The translations under genes and the position numbers were made by a program. From contig QCIS01000001.1 in assembly GCA_003216535.1 (NCBI GenBank), positions 186,001 to 250,000 on the forward strand: a stretch of DNA of 64,000 bases, read 5' to 3'. Every line of letters begins with the position of its first letter. The first letter of the stretch is position 1. Below are positions 28,569 through 37,438 of the stretch, piece after piece. Origin of the DNA: Prochlorococcus sp. AG-402-N08 (lineage in GTDB: Bacteria > Cyanobacteriota > Cyanobacteriia > PCC-6307 > Cyanobiaceae). The notes below the pieces were generated by a model. The model ran no database searches and had not been told where the DNA came from. It saw only the letters and a list, made by a program, of their open reading frames with translations.

Positions 28569-29963
28569 TCATATATAAAGTTCGCCTGTTAAAGAAAAAG
28601 GTCTTGCTTCATTTATTCTGACATCTATTTCATCTCCCAATGAAAAATTAAAGTTAATGTTCTTGGGAATCTCTACGAAAGTTAATCTATTTGTTCTAGT
28701 TCTACCCATAAGTTGCGAGGAATTTTTTGGATTTAAACCCTCAATTAAAACGCTTTCAATATTATTGATATATCTTTGATTTCTACTCCTAGCAGTTTTC
28801 TCGACCAGATCATTAATTTCCTGCAATCTAGCTTTTTTAACCTCTTCCGAAAGTTGATTCGACCAAACTGCTGCAGGCGTGTTTGGTCTTGGAGAGTATG
28901 CTGCTGTATTCACTTGATCAAAGCCAATTTCTGATATTAGCTTTAATGTATCTTGGTATTGTTTTTTGGTTTCTCCTGGGAAAGCAACTATTGCGTCAGC
29001 TGTAATTGATGCATCTGGCATTAATGATCTTATATTCTCGATAATATTTTTATACTTTTTGATAGTGTATCCTCTGGACATTTGCTTTAAAATTTCATCA
29101 TTTCCACTTTGGAAAGGAATATGGAAATGTTCACAGACTTTATCAAGTTCATAACAAGCTTGAATCAACCTTTTTGAAAAATATCTTGGATGACTAGTAG
29201 CAAATCTTATCCTGCTAATTCCTTTAACATCATGTATATAATATAAAAGATCAGTTAGAGTATTCTCTTTCCTCCCCTCTTTTGTAGTTCCTGGAAGATC
29301 TCTACCATAAGCATCAATGTTCTGACCCAAAAGAGTAATTTCTTTAAAATTTTCATCAGCTAATTTTTGGATCTCACTTTTTATGGCATTTGGATATCTT
29401 GATTGCTCTTTTCCTCTAACAGAGGGGACTACACAATATGAACATCTTTCATTACATCCATAAATGATATTAACCCAGCCACAAATAGAGCTTTCTCTTC
29501 TTGCACTTGTTATGTCTTCAGAAATAAAGGTTTCTTCTGTCGCAGCAACTTGATTTCCTAAATCAACTTTCCCCAGAAGATTCTCAAGATTATTTACGTG
29601 TTGAGGCCCCATAACTAGATCAAGTTCTGGGACTCTTCTTAGTAAGGACTCTCCTTCTTGCTGAGCAAGGCAACCTGCAACAATAAGTTTTAAGCTAGGT
29701 GTTTTGTGCTTTCTTTTTGCTTGTCTTCCCAGAAAGCTATAAACTTTTTGCTCCGCATTATCCCTGATCGTGCATGTATTGTACAAGACCAAATCGGCAT
29801 TTAATTCATTATCTGCTCTGGTATATCCCATTTTCTCCAATGTCCCAGCCATTCTCTCAGAATCAGCCTTGTTCATTTGGCATCCAAATGTGGTTATCCA
29901 ATATCTGCCAGTAGTTGAATTCTTTTGAAATTTTTTTTCGTCTGATTTTGTTTCTGTTAGCAC
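28569..29963 (-). CDS. miaB: tRNA-2-methylthio-N6-isopentenyladenosine synthase MiaB
   Basis: MiaB adds a methylthio group to i6A37 of tRNAs that read UNN codons. Domains in order: UPF0004 ([20 protein letters not shown], with cluster Cys; [23 protein letters not shown]), radical SAM ([22 protein letters not shown]) and a C-terminal TRAM domain ([17 protein letters not shown]). Length 464 aa. Three N-terminal and three SAM-cluster Cys are all present. It heads the ddl-ftsQ-ftsZ series and has tRNA-His upstream. Confidence 0.96.
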   Translation of the reverse strand: MLTETKSDEKKFQKNSTTGRYWITTFGCQMNKADSERMAGTLEKMGYTRADNELNADLVLYNTCTIRDNAEQKVYSFLGRQAKRKHKTPSLKLIVAGCLAQQEGESLLRRVPELDLVMGPQHVNNLENLLGKVDLGNQVAATEETFISEDITSARRESSICGWVNIIYGCNERCSYCVVPSVRGKEQSRYPNAIKSEIQKLADENFKEITLLGQNIDAYGRDLPGTTKEGRKENTLTDLLYYIHDVKGISRIRFATSHPRYFSKRLIQACYELDKVCEHFHIPFQSGNDEILKQMSRGYTIKKYKNIIENIRSLMPDASITADAIVAFPGETKKQYQDTLKLISEIGFDQVNTAAYSPRPNTPAAVWSNQLSEEVKKARLQEINDLVEKTARSRNQRYINNIESVLIEGLNPKNSSQLMGRTRTNRLTFVEIPKNINFNFSLGDEIDVRINEARPFSLTGELYI

Positions 29964-30035
29964 TTTGCTAGGAATTTTTTATGATTCTTTAATTCAAAAT
30001 TACAAGTTAAATAATTTTGCTGCAATTTTTTTGAG

Positions 30036-30109
30036 GGCGAGCGAGGGGATTCGAACCCCCGAATAGCGGCGCCACAAGCCGCTGCCTTAACCACTTGGCG
30101 ACGCCCGCC
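30036..30109 (-). tRNA. tRNA-His (anticodon GTG)
   Basis: On the minus strand the acceptor GCGGGCG pairs with CGCTCGC (one G-T pair). The anticodon loop TTGTGGC gives GTG, and the T arm contains GGTTCGAATCC. An encoded G at -1 (position 30109) faces a C at the discriminator position (30036), the special tRNA-His feature. CCA is not encoded. Confidence 0.97.
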
Positions 30110-30237
30110 GCACATTTATAAATCTAACAACTCAACGGTAACTTTACATAGTTATTTTATCTTTTAGCGAAATTTGAATTATTTTCTAATTCAGTAAAGT
30201 TTTCTTATGTTTTAAAATAAAAGAAAATTTTAAAAAT

Positions 30238-31473
30238 TTGAGTAATTCCTGCAAAGCTGAGGTTCTTATTCCCAGAAGCCTTTGTTCAATAGAAGATCTT
30301 GATAACCTCATTATTGATGTAGAGGATTTATGTTCAGTTTCCATAAGTTGGGAGGATGGATTTGTTTCTGAGTTAAAGCCTTTAAAAAATAAATTTACAA
30401 AACCAAAAAATATTTTATTCCCAAGATTTGTTGAAACCCATTCGCATTTTGATAAGTCTTTTACATGGGAAGATTTTCCTAACCTGGAATCAAACTATGA
30501 AGGAGCATTATCAGCAAATCTTGAGGAGCATAAAACTAGAACTACAAATATAGTTCTTGAAAGAGTTGAGAAATCATTAAAACTTGCCATACAAAATGGA
30601 TACCGAGCTATTAGAAGTCATATTGATACATACAAAAGTCAATCTATTGATATTTGGATTGAACTTTTTAAATTACAAAAAAAATTTTCATCTGAGTTGA
30701 CTTTACAATTCGTTGCTCTAGCCCCATTGGAATTCTGGGATACAAGTAATGGAGAAGAGTTGGCAAAAATATTTTCCGCCAATGGAGGCATTTTAGGAGG
30801 AGTTATTGTACCCCCTTTCAATAAAAAAAATACAAGCAAATTTCTCACAAAGATGCTTCTTCTAGCGAGTAAATACAAATTAGAAATTGATTTGCATATA
30901 GATGAGTCAATTATTGAGCCTGGAGCAGGAATAAAAGTTTTATTGGAGACAATTGAAAATTTAAAAATTAATAGTATTCCGATCACTTGTAGTCATTTGA
31001 GTAGTCTTATAGCTTTAAGTCATAGAGAGATTTTAAATTTAGGAGAAAAAATGGCTGAGAAAAATATCAAGGTTATAGCTTTACCTCTAACAAATTTTTG
31101 GCTGCTAAATCGAAGTAATAAAACTACCTCATTAAAAAGACCAGTTGCGCCAATAAAGCAATTACAAAAATCACATGTGGATGTATCTCTAGGTAGTGAT
31201 AACGTTCAAGATCCCTGGTACCCATTTGGTGATTTTGACCCTTTTTATATGTTGTCTTGCTCGATACCTATGCTTCAACTAAATCCATGGGAGAGAGTTA
31301 CTCTATCTTCTATTTTCTTAGCCCCAAGCAGATTATTAAATTTAAAATGGGATGGTTTAATTAAAAAGGGTTGCCCTGCTGACTTTGTAATTTTAAATGC
31401 ACAAAGATGGGCAGATGTCTTTTCAAGCAATTTAAAGAGAAAAGTATATATTAAAGGCGATTTATATTGCTAA
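30238..31473 (+). CDS. Cytosine deaminase-like amidohydrolase
   Basis: A metal-dependent amidohydrolase of the CodA-like subgroup. Metal ligands can be traced: HSHFDK (H-x-H, near residue 70), HIDE (near 222), the CSHLSS His (near 247) and GSDNVQDPWYPFG with the catalytic Asp, a motif shared with cytosine/isoguanine deaminases. The C-terminal small beta domain (KKGCPADFVILNAQRW) is also typical. Length 411 aa. The start is TTG at 30238 (MSNSCKAEV). True substrate is uncertain; N-terminal replacement of the usual loops and the adjoining FAD oxidase argue against a simple cytosine role. Thirty-eight nt separate the two genes. Confidence 0.8.
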   Translation: MSNSCKAEVLIPRSLCSIEDLDNLIIDVEDLCSVSISWEDGFVSELKPLKNKFTKPKNILFPRFVETHSHFDKSFTWEDFPNLESNYEGALSANLEEHKTRTTNIVLERVEKSLKLAIQNGYRAIRSHIDTYKSQSIDIWIELFKLQKKFSSELTLQFVALAPLEFWDTSNGEELAKIFSANGGILGGVIVPPFNKKNTSKFLTKMLLLASKYKLEIDLHIDESIIEPGAGIKVLLETIENLKINSIPITCSHLSSLIALSHREILNLGEKMAEKNIKVIALPLTNFWLLNRSNKTTSLKRPVAPIKQLQKSHVDVSLGSDNVQDPWYPFGDFDPFYMLSCSIPMLQLNPWERVTLSSIFLAPSRLLNLKWDGLIKKGCPADFVILNAQRWADVFSSNLKRKVYIKGDLYC

Positions 31474-31511
31474 TCGACTAATTTATATATCAAACATAAG
31501 AAATTTTATTA

Positions 31512-32867
31512 ATGACATTTAATAGTCTTAAACTTTTAGATAAATTTAGGGAAGTCAAAAACTTAGAGGTTATTGAAAGCCAATCCGACGTAAAAAGACT
31601 TTCAAAAGATTTTTATAACTACTCTCCAATCCTTACTGAAAAATTAGACGAATGCATCGCTGATTTGGTGGTAAGACCTAGTGATCATAACGCGGTGAAG
31701 AAAGTAGCAGAAATTTGTTGGGAATTTTCTATACCTCTTACTTTAAGGGGCTCAGGTACAGGTAATTATGGACAAGCTGTCCCATTGTTTAAAGGAGTTG
31801 TAATGCAGATGAGTCACTTTAATAAATTAGAAGAATTTGATCCAAATACAGGCTTTGTAAAAGTGCAGTCTGGCTGTGTTATGGGAGATTTGAATAAACA
31901 ATTAGAAAAATATGGGAGGGAATTGAGGCTACTTCCTAGTACTTGGAAAACTGCAACAATCGGAGGTTTTATTGCAGGTGGATCAGGAGGTATTGGGTCC
32001 ATTAGGTGGGGATTTTTGAGAGATCCAGGAAATCTTATTGGTTTAGAGGCAGTAACGATTAAGGAAAAACCTGCATTATTAAAATTTGATGCTGAAGAAT
32101 CCGAACCTCTAAATCATGCTTATGGGACTAATGGAATAATTACTTCTTTATTACTTGCTACTGATATCAAACGTAAGTGGTATTCATTAGTTATCGACTG
32201 TATTGAATTTGAAAAAACAATAGAAATATTAAAAACTCTTACGAGTGCAGCAATTGATCTGAAACTAGGAGCAATTCTTGAAGAAGAAATTGTAGATCAA
32301 ATGCCAAAATGGTTTAAAAGTAAATCTAGAAGTCACAAGATATTAGTTCAATCTACTCTTGGAGGAACAAAAACAATCGAGTTGATTTGTAAAAAATTTA
32401 AAGTTAAATTTAACCTCCTTGGGGAAGAAGAAAAACTCGTTAATGGAATTTCTGAAGTCGTATGGAATCATACAACTCTTCATATGAGGTCTAGGGATAA
32501 AAATTGGACCTATTTACAGATGCTTTTGCCACTTAATAATGAACTAGAATTGATTAGTTTTTTGAGAAAAAAATGGAAAAAAAAAGTTCTATGGCACTTA
32601 GAGGCAGTTTCTCAACAAGGAACCCCGCGAATAGCGGCTTTGCCTGTATTAAAGTGGAATGGGATAGATGAATTAAATGAAATAATGGAAGATTGTAGGG
32701 AACTTGGTGCGTTTATTTTTAATCCCCATGTTTTAACTGTCGAAGGCGGAGGCCTAGGAGTAGTTGACGCAGATCAAGTAAAAGCGAAATTAAAATTTGA
32801 TCCTAAAGGGCTATTAAATCCAGGAAAATTGGAAGGTTGGGAAGTAAAGGAACAATTTAATATTTAA
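31512..32867 (+). CDS. FAD-linked oxidase (GlcD-type), substrate unknown
   Basis: A flavoprotein of the vanillyl-alcohol oxidase/GlcD superfamily. The PCMH-type FAD-binding half shows RPSDHNAVKKVAEIC, LTLRGSGTGNYGQAVPL (pyrophosphate loop), and TIGGFIAGGSGGIGSIRWG; the ending FDPKGLLNPGK is the usual C-terminal hallmark. Length 451 aa. No transmembrane segment or iron-sulfur motif is seen, so the electron acceptor is unclear. It follows the amidohydrolase on the same strand, and the two probably act on related metabolites. It overlaps the convergent folC by 4 nt. Confidence 0.85.
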   Translation: MTFNSLKLLDKFREVKNLEVIESQSDVKRLSKDFYNYSPILTEKLDECIADLVVRPSDHNAVKKVAEICWEFSIPLTLRGSGTGNYGQAVPLFKGVVMQMSHFNKLEEFDPNTGFVKVQSGCVMGDLNKQLEKYGRELRLLPSTWKTATIGGFIAGGSGGIGSIRWGFLRDPGNLIGLEAVTIKEKPALLKFDAEESEPLNHAYGTNGIITSLLLATDIKRKWYSLVIDCIEFEKTIEILKTLTSAAIDLKLGAILEEEIVDQMPKWFKSKSRSHKILVQSTLGGTKTIELICKKFKVKFNLLGEEEKLVNGISEVVWNHTTLHMRSRDKNWTYLQMLLPLNNELELISFLRKKWKKKVLWHLEAVSQQGTPRIAALPVLKWNGIDELNEIMEDCRELGAFIFNPHVLTVEGGGLGVVDADQVKAKLKFDPKGLLNPGKLEGWEVKEQFNI

Positions 32868-34120
32868 CGTTTCTGTTTATTCGCAAATTTTATAAATTCA
32901 GCAACTAAAAAAATGGAACCTGATAGAACAGGATGATTAGGTGGCCATTTTTCTAAGGAAAATAAATACTCAATGGCAAGTTCAAATGTTTTAAATTCAA
33001 TTGTTTTTTGAAAGTCAATTTCTTTAATCTGAGTGAGATCATTTAATTGCCAACTAGGTTGGTTTGGAACTGGCACTAGCAATAAGTGATCATTTTTCTT
33101 TAGAAGTGTTTTTAATATTGCGTAAATATCTTTTTGTTTTTGGACACCTAAAATCCAATAAATTCCTTTATCTTCATTCTCCCAATTGCTTCGCTCATTA
33201 GAGAGTGCTTCTGCAGCAGGATAATTATGTGCACAATCTACAAGAATCTTTTTGTTGAAATAATTTATTATTTCTAGCCTTCCTTTCCAAGATGTCTTTT
33301 TAAGACCTTGATATATGTGTTTTTCTTTAATATTAAATCCCAAATTATTCAGCGCTTCAATTGCTCCAACAGCTACTGAAGCATTTTGCTTTTGAAAAAT
33401 TCCTTTTAATCCAAGCTCATAGCTGTTTGAAATTGAATCTTTCCAGATAATTTCTGCTCCAACCTCTTTAACTTTTTTAGTTATTAAATTTTCAACTTGA
33501 CTATTTTGGTTGCATGAAATGACAATTGAGTTTTTTTCAATAACTGCTAATTTTTCTTTGGCAATTTTTTCAATCGTATCTCCAAGAAATTCTTTATGGT
33601 CTAAGCCAATATTCCCTATAGCAATTATTGGTCTAGATTTATGGGCTGTTGTCGCGTCTAATCGCCCCCCTAAGCCAGCTTCAAGAATGAGTAATTCAAC
33701 TTTTTTATTGTCAAAAAAATTTAGGGCACAGCAAATGATTTTTTCAAAAGGAGTTAATTCAAATTTTGAAAAATTTTTTTCTATGATTCTATAGATTTCT
33801 TCAAAATCAGTTTTATTAATATTTTTTTTATTAACTCTAATCCTCTCGCATACGTCCAAAAGATGAGGAGATGTTGTTACACCAAAATTCCTTTTAGCTT
33901 CAAAAAGTATACTCTCTAAATATGCCGCAATTGATCCTTTCCCATTAGTTCCAATAATTTGTATCGCAGGGATATTCTTGCAAGGATTACCAAGTTCTTG
34001 AAGTGCTTTTTTAATTCTTGATAAACCTAACTTGATATTATCCCTCTCATATTTAGGTGACAATAATTCAAAAATTTTTAAATTTGCATTTTTCAAAATT
34101 AAATTGCTATAACTCTTCAA
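32864..34120 (-). CDS. folC: Folylpolyglutamate/dihydrofolate synthase FolC
   Basis: FolC adds glutamate to folates and, in most bacteria, to dihydropteroate. The Mur-ligase-type P loop IIGTNGKGSIAAYLESIL is near residue 55, SPHLLDVCERIRVN contacts folate, LEAGLGGRLDATTA carries the Mg site, and GNIGLDHKEFLG the central His. ILVDCAHNYPAAEAL is the C-domain motif. Length 418 aa is typical. The start lies inside the argD 3' end (14-nt overlap), so it is the second cistron after argD. Confidence 0.93.
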   Translation of the reverse strand: MKSYSNLILKNANLKIFELLSPKYERDNIKLGLSRIKKALQELGNPCKNIPAIQIIGTNGKGSIAAYLESILFEAKRNFGVTTSPHLLDVCERIRVNKKNINKTDFEEIYRIIEKNFSKFELTPFEKIICCALNFFDNKKVELLILEAGLGGRLDATTAHKSRPIIAIGNIGLDHKEFLGDTIEKIAKEKLAVIEKNSIVISCNQNSQVENLITKKVKEVGAEIIWKDSISNSYELGLKGIFQKQNASVAVGAIEALNNLGFNIKEKHIYQGLKKTSWKGRLEIINYFNKKILVDCAHNYPAAEALSNERSNWENEDKGIYWILGVQKQKDIYAILKTLLKKNDHLLLVPVPNQPSWQLNDLTQIKEIDFQKTIEFKTFELAIEYLFSLEKWPPNHPVLSGSIFLVAEFIKFANKQKR

Positions 34121-35282
34121 AAATTGAATTTAGTTTATCCAAAAGAATATTAATTTCTCTTCGAGATATAACTAATGGTGGGACAATCCTTACAACATTT
34201 CCTCCTGCAGGAACTACCAGTAATCCTTTATCAAAAGCTTTTAATGTAATTTCTTTTGCATCAGCATAATCATCATTGATCACAAGACCTTGTATTAAAC
34301 CTAAACCTCGTTTCCCTCTAATAATATTTGGAAATTTTTTTGATAATTCTTTAAACCCAGCACTTAATTGTTCCCCTCTTAGATAAACATTATTTATAAG
34401 ATTTCTTCTATTTATTTCTTCTAATACAGTTAGGGCAGCTTTACAGGCGAAAGGGTTCCCCCCAAAAGTGCTTGCATGATCTCCTGGAGAAAAAATATTG
34501 GCTTTTTCTTTAACTAATAATGCTCCAATTGCATGACCTCCTCCTAATCCTTTGGCAAGGGTGAATCCATCAGGTTCAATTCCTAAATTTTCATAACCCC
34601 ACATTTTCCCAGTTCGACCTACGCCACTTTGGACCTCATCTAAAATGAGTAGAGAATTATATTTATCACATATATCTCTCAGGCTTTTAAAAAATATTTT
34701 ACTTCCAGGAATTACGCCACCTTCTCCTTGTATTGGTTCAACTAAAACGCCGGAAATTTTTTGATCATTATTTTCACACTCTTCAAATAATTTTTTTACC
34801 GAATCAAAATTGTTAAATTTAAAAAATTTGAACCCTTGAATCATCGGTTCGAAACCTTTTTGATATTTGGGCTGACCAGTCGCACTCAAGGCTGCAAGCG
34901 TCCTTCCATGAAAGCTGGATTCAGCTGATAGAATAATTGACTCTTTACCTTTATTTGTTGTATTACCATATTTTTTAAGTAATTTAATTGCTGATTCATT
35001 TGCTTCCGCACCACTGTTGCAGAAGAAGACGCTTTTTGCACAACTCATATTTGTTAGAGTTCTGCTTAATTGTGCTTGTTCTTCAATGTTGTAGAGATTG
35101 GAAATGTGCTGAATCTTTTTTAGTTGACTTGATAGCCTTCTTCTTAAAACCCTATCGCTATGTCCAAGACTACAAGTTGCAATACCAGCGACTGCATCAA
35201 GATACTTTTTACCTGTTTTGTCCCATAGCCAACAACCTTTTCCTCTTTTGAAAGATATATCGAATCGACTATAGGTATTCAT
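34107..35282 (-). CDS. argD: Acetylornithine aminotransferase ArgD
   Basis: ArgD is a PLP enzyme of class III aminotransferases that makes N-acetylornithine in arginine synthesis. PLP-site features: FCNSGAEANESAIKLLKKYG, SSFHGRTLAALSATGQPKYQKGF, LILDEVQSGVGRTGKMWGYE and TLAKGLGGGHAIGALL with the Schiff-base Lys. Length 391 aa. The track ORF starts at 35363, but its first 27 residues are just a translation of the tRNA-Leu gene; the true start is the ATG at 35282 (MNTYSRFDISF). That start lies 5 nt from the tRNA 3' end. Confidence 0.95.
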   Translation of the reverse strand: MNTYSRFDISFKRGKGCWLWDKTGKKYLDAVAGIATCSLGHSDRVLRRRLSSQLKKIQHISNLYNIEEQAQLSRTLTNMSCAKSVFFCNSGAEANESAIKLLKKYGNTTNKGKESIILSAESSFHGRTLAALSATGQPKYQKGFEPMIQGFKFFKFNNFDSVKKLFEECENNDQKISGVLVEPIQGEGGVIPGSKIFFKSLRDICDKYNSLLILDEVQSGVGRTGKMWGYENLGIEPDGFTLAKGLGGGHAIGALLVKEKANIFSPGDHASTFGGNPFACKAALTVLEEINRRNLINNVYLRGEQLSAGFKELSKKFPNIIRGKRGLGLIQGLVINDDYADAKEITLKAFDKGLLVVPAGGNVVRIVPPLVISRREINILLDKLNSIFEEL

Positions 35283-35287
35283 CAAAG

Positions 35288-35369
35288 TGGGAGCGGTCGG
35301 ACTTGAACCGACATACCCGAAGGTGCCGCATTTTGAGTGCGGTGCGTCTACCAATTCCACCACGCTCCC
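35288..35369 (-). tRNA. tRNA-Leu (anticodon CAA)
   Basis: An 82-nt class II tRNA on the minus strand: acceptor GGGAGCG / CGCTCCC with discriminator A, D arm with GGTAGACGC, anticodon stem CCGCA / TGCGG with loop CTCAAAA giving CAA, a variable arm, and the T arm GGTTCAAGTCC. CCA is not encoded. argD begins only 5 nt downstream. Confidence 0.97.
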
Positions 35370-35607
35370 AAGGCTTTTGAAAAAATGAACTTATTTATTA
35401 TAACAAAAATCACCTTATTGACTATTGTTATGGCCAAGGAACATTGATCAAGATAAAGTTTATTAATAGTTAATCTTTTTGATAAAAACATAGAATTATA
35501 TTTATTGAATTTGCTGACAATAAATAAGTAAAAAAATGAAGGTTAAAACATTTATGATACATTTTTGTGTTTAAATGTGAGTAAAAGCCCTTTTAAAAGG
35601 AGATAAC

Positions 35608-35635
35608 TTCACAATTAGTAATATTGTGTTATATT
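35608..35635 (+). promoter_or_regulatory. Sigma-70-type promoter with internal inverted repeat
   Basis: TTCACA (35608-35613) and TATATT (35630-35635) are separated by 16 nt, a good match to -35 and -10 boxes. The spacer holds an inverted repeat CACAAT (35610-35615) / ATTGTG (35623-35628), which could be an operator. The start codon of the 35-aa ORF lies 16 nt after the -10 box, leaving a very short leader. Confidence 0.5.
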
Positions 35636-35651
35636 AAAGAAAAAAACTAAA

Positions 35652-35759
35652 ATGTCTAAAGTTCAAGCTAAAAAATTATCTTTAAAGATCGTCCCTTATC
35701 TTTTTGTTGTAGTAACCATATTGACGGCATTCGGAACTAATGTTGGAACTTGGGTATGA
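35652..35759 (+). CDS. Tiny single-span membrane protein (35 aa)
   Basis: This gene is too short for the ORF track. It begins MSKVQAKKLSLKIVP, a basic head, then a hydrophobic segment YLFVVVTILTAFG and a short polar end NVGTWV. The layout suits a small thylakoid or plasma membrane subunit, but I do not recognise it as any of the known photosystem, cytochrome b6f or Ndh small subunits. A promoter-like element lies just upstream, and the stop codon overlaps the ATG of a second tiny ORF (ATGA), which argues for both being real. Confidence 0.5.
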   Translation: MSKVQAKKLSLKIVPYLFVVVTILTAFGTNVGTWV

Positions 35760-35866
35760 ATGAATTTAAGTTTAATGGTTTGAATAAGATTTGGTCTAAT
35801 CGCTTTTTAGTTTTGTTGTTATTATTTTTGTGTTGTATTTCACTAGTCAATATCGCTTACGTTTAA
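35756..35866 (+). CDS. Tiny single-span membrane protein (36 aa)
   Basis: A second very short ORF overlaps the preceding one by 4 nt (ATGA), which implies translational coupling. The product starts with a polar head MNEFKFNGLNKIWSNR, then a single strongly hydrophobic stretch FLVLLLLFLCCISLVNIAYV that contains two adjacent Cys and runs to the C terminus. Not recognised. Paired with the 35-aa protein it may form a small two-subunit membrane unit. It ends 37 nt before the convergent murA stop. Confidence 0.5.
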   Translation: MNEFKFNGLNKIWSNRFLVLLLLFLCCISLVNIAYV

Positions 35867-35903
35867 ACAACTTTTCTAGTTTTAAAAATCTTTTGTAATA
35901 AGA

Positions 35904-37274
35904 CTAAGCTGCTTCAAGTTTTGAAAAATTCTCAGATTTGGGTTTAATTTTATATCCATTTTCTTCAAAAGTACTTTTACTAATTTCTCTAATTATTTTA
36001 ACACCTAAATTTTTTAGTTTTAATTCAAAATTTTCATAACCTCTATCTAAATGTTCTAATCCATAGATCTTACTACTACCTTTTGCGATGATTCCTGCAA
36101 TTATTAATGCAGCTGATGACCTTAAATCTGAGCCAACTAGATTCATCCCATTAATTGTTTTAACTCCTTTGATGTGAGCTACGTTTTTATTTAGTTTTAT
36201 ACAGGCACCCATTTCATTAAGTAAATAAATATGATTCATTCTGTTTTCGAAAATTGTTTCGGTTATCTTTGATTCACCATTTGCGATTGTCATTAGAGCT
36301 GTAAATGGTGCCTGCAAATCAGTAGGAAAGCCTGGAAAAGGAGATGTTTCAATATCTACTCCTTTAATCTCTTTACTCTTGATTGAAATCGAATTACCTT
36401 TAATCGTAATTTTACTCCCACTCTCTTGAAGCTTATTAGTAACAGCTTCAAGATGATGAGGGATTACTGGAGAAATTGTTATTGAAGAGGAAGTTGCAGC
36501 AGCAGCTATTAGAAAAGTTCCAGCTTCTATTCGGTCTGGAATTACTTTATGGATACAACCGTATAGCTTATTAACACCATCAATAATTATTGTTTCTTTA
36601 CCGGAGTCATAAATTTTTGCCCCCATTTTATTAAGCATTTGGCATAAATCTTGAACTTCAGGCTCTCGAGCAGCATTTTCAATAGTAGTTCTTCCTTTGG
36701 CTAAAGATGCTGCCATTATTAAAGTTTCAGTAGCACCTACACTTGGACACTTTAATTTAATATGAGTGCCATGAAGTCTATTTTTGTTTCCCCTTATTTT
36801 TGCCTTGACAATTCCCTCTTCAATAATAATGTCTGCTCCTAATGCGATTAGTCCATTAATGTGCTCGTCTATTGGTCTTGAACCAATATTGCATCCACCT
36901 GGTAAGGGTACTTGAGCTTCTCCAAATTTAGTTAATAGTGCACCTATACAAAAGAAACTAGCTCTTAATCCTTTAACAAGTTCATATGGAAGTTCTTTAA
37001 TCGAAATAGTTGTTGGATCTATTTCTAGTTGGTTGTTTTTATGAACTAAATTCACTCCTAAATTTTTTAGGATATTCCCCATTTTTTCAATATCAGTAAG
37101 AAAAGGCACATTTTCAAGAATTATTTTTTCATTAGTTAGAAGTGATGAGGCTAATAAAACTAAGGCCGAATTCTTCGCACCACTTATTTCAACTATTCCA
37201 TTTAACTTGCCTTGGCCAAGAATCTTTAAATTTTGCGATTTAAGATATGACTTCGTTTTGCTTCCGCAAATCAT
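35904..37274 (-). CDS. murA: UDP-N-acetylglucosamine 1-carboxyvinyltransferase MurA
   Basis: MurA commits UDP-GlcNAc to peptidoglycan by adding enolpyruvate from PEP. GKLNGIVEISGAKNSALVLLA with the conserved Lys/Asn is near the N terminus. LPGGCNIGSRPIDEH carries the catalytic Cys attacked by fosfomycin (so the enzyme is the Cys type), and GFPTDLQAPF the conserved catalytic Asp. Length 456 aa includes an N-terminal extension of about 15 residues over E. coli MurA and a C-terminal tail of about 20. Monocistronic by position. Confidence 0.95.
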   Translation of the reverse strand: MICGSKTKSYLKSQNLKILGQGKLNGIVEISGAKNSALVLLASSLLTNEKIILENVPFLTDIEKMGNILKNLGVNLVHKNNQLEIDPTTISIKELPYELVKGLRASFFCIGALLTKFGEAQVPLPGGCNIGSRPIDEHINGLIALGADIIIEEGIVKAKIRGNKNRLHGTHIKLKCPSVGATETLIMAASLAKGRTTIENAAREPEVQDLCQMLNKMGAKIYDSGKETIIIDGVNKLYGCIHKVIPDRIEAGTFLIAAAATSSSITISPVIPHHLEAVTNKLQESGSKITIKGNSISIKSKEIKGVDIETSPFPGFPTDLQAPFTALMTIANGESKITETIFENRMNHIYLLNEMGACIKLNKNVAHIKGVKTINGMNLVGSDLRSSAALIIAGIIAKGSSKIYGLEHLDRGYENFELKLKNLGVKIIREISKSTFEENGYKIKPKSENFSKLEAA

Positions 37275-37438
37275 TAAGACTTAATTTATTAGGCTCATCA
37301 TGACAAACTAATAATATTAAGTCCACCCTATGTAACGTCATGAATATTAATTAAAAGTGAAAATGTATCTTTTTGATTTTTTGGGAAATAAAAATTTAAT
37401 AAATAATTGATCAAAATATTTATGTAATTAAAATATAG

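Noticed and set aside
35283-35363. N-terminal extension of the argD ORF (MVELVDAPHSKCG...)
   Set aside because: It is a translation of the tRNA-Leu gene; the argD protein starts at MNTYSRF.
35384-35446. 20-codon ORF after tRNA-Leu (MNLFIITKITLL...)
   Set aside because: No promoter or ribosome site and it lies in the likely tRNA promoter region; chance ORF.
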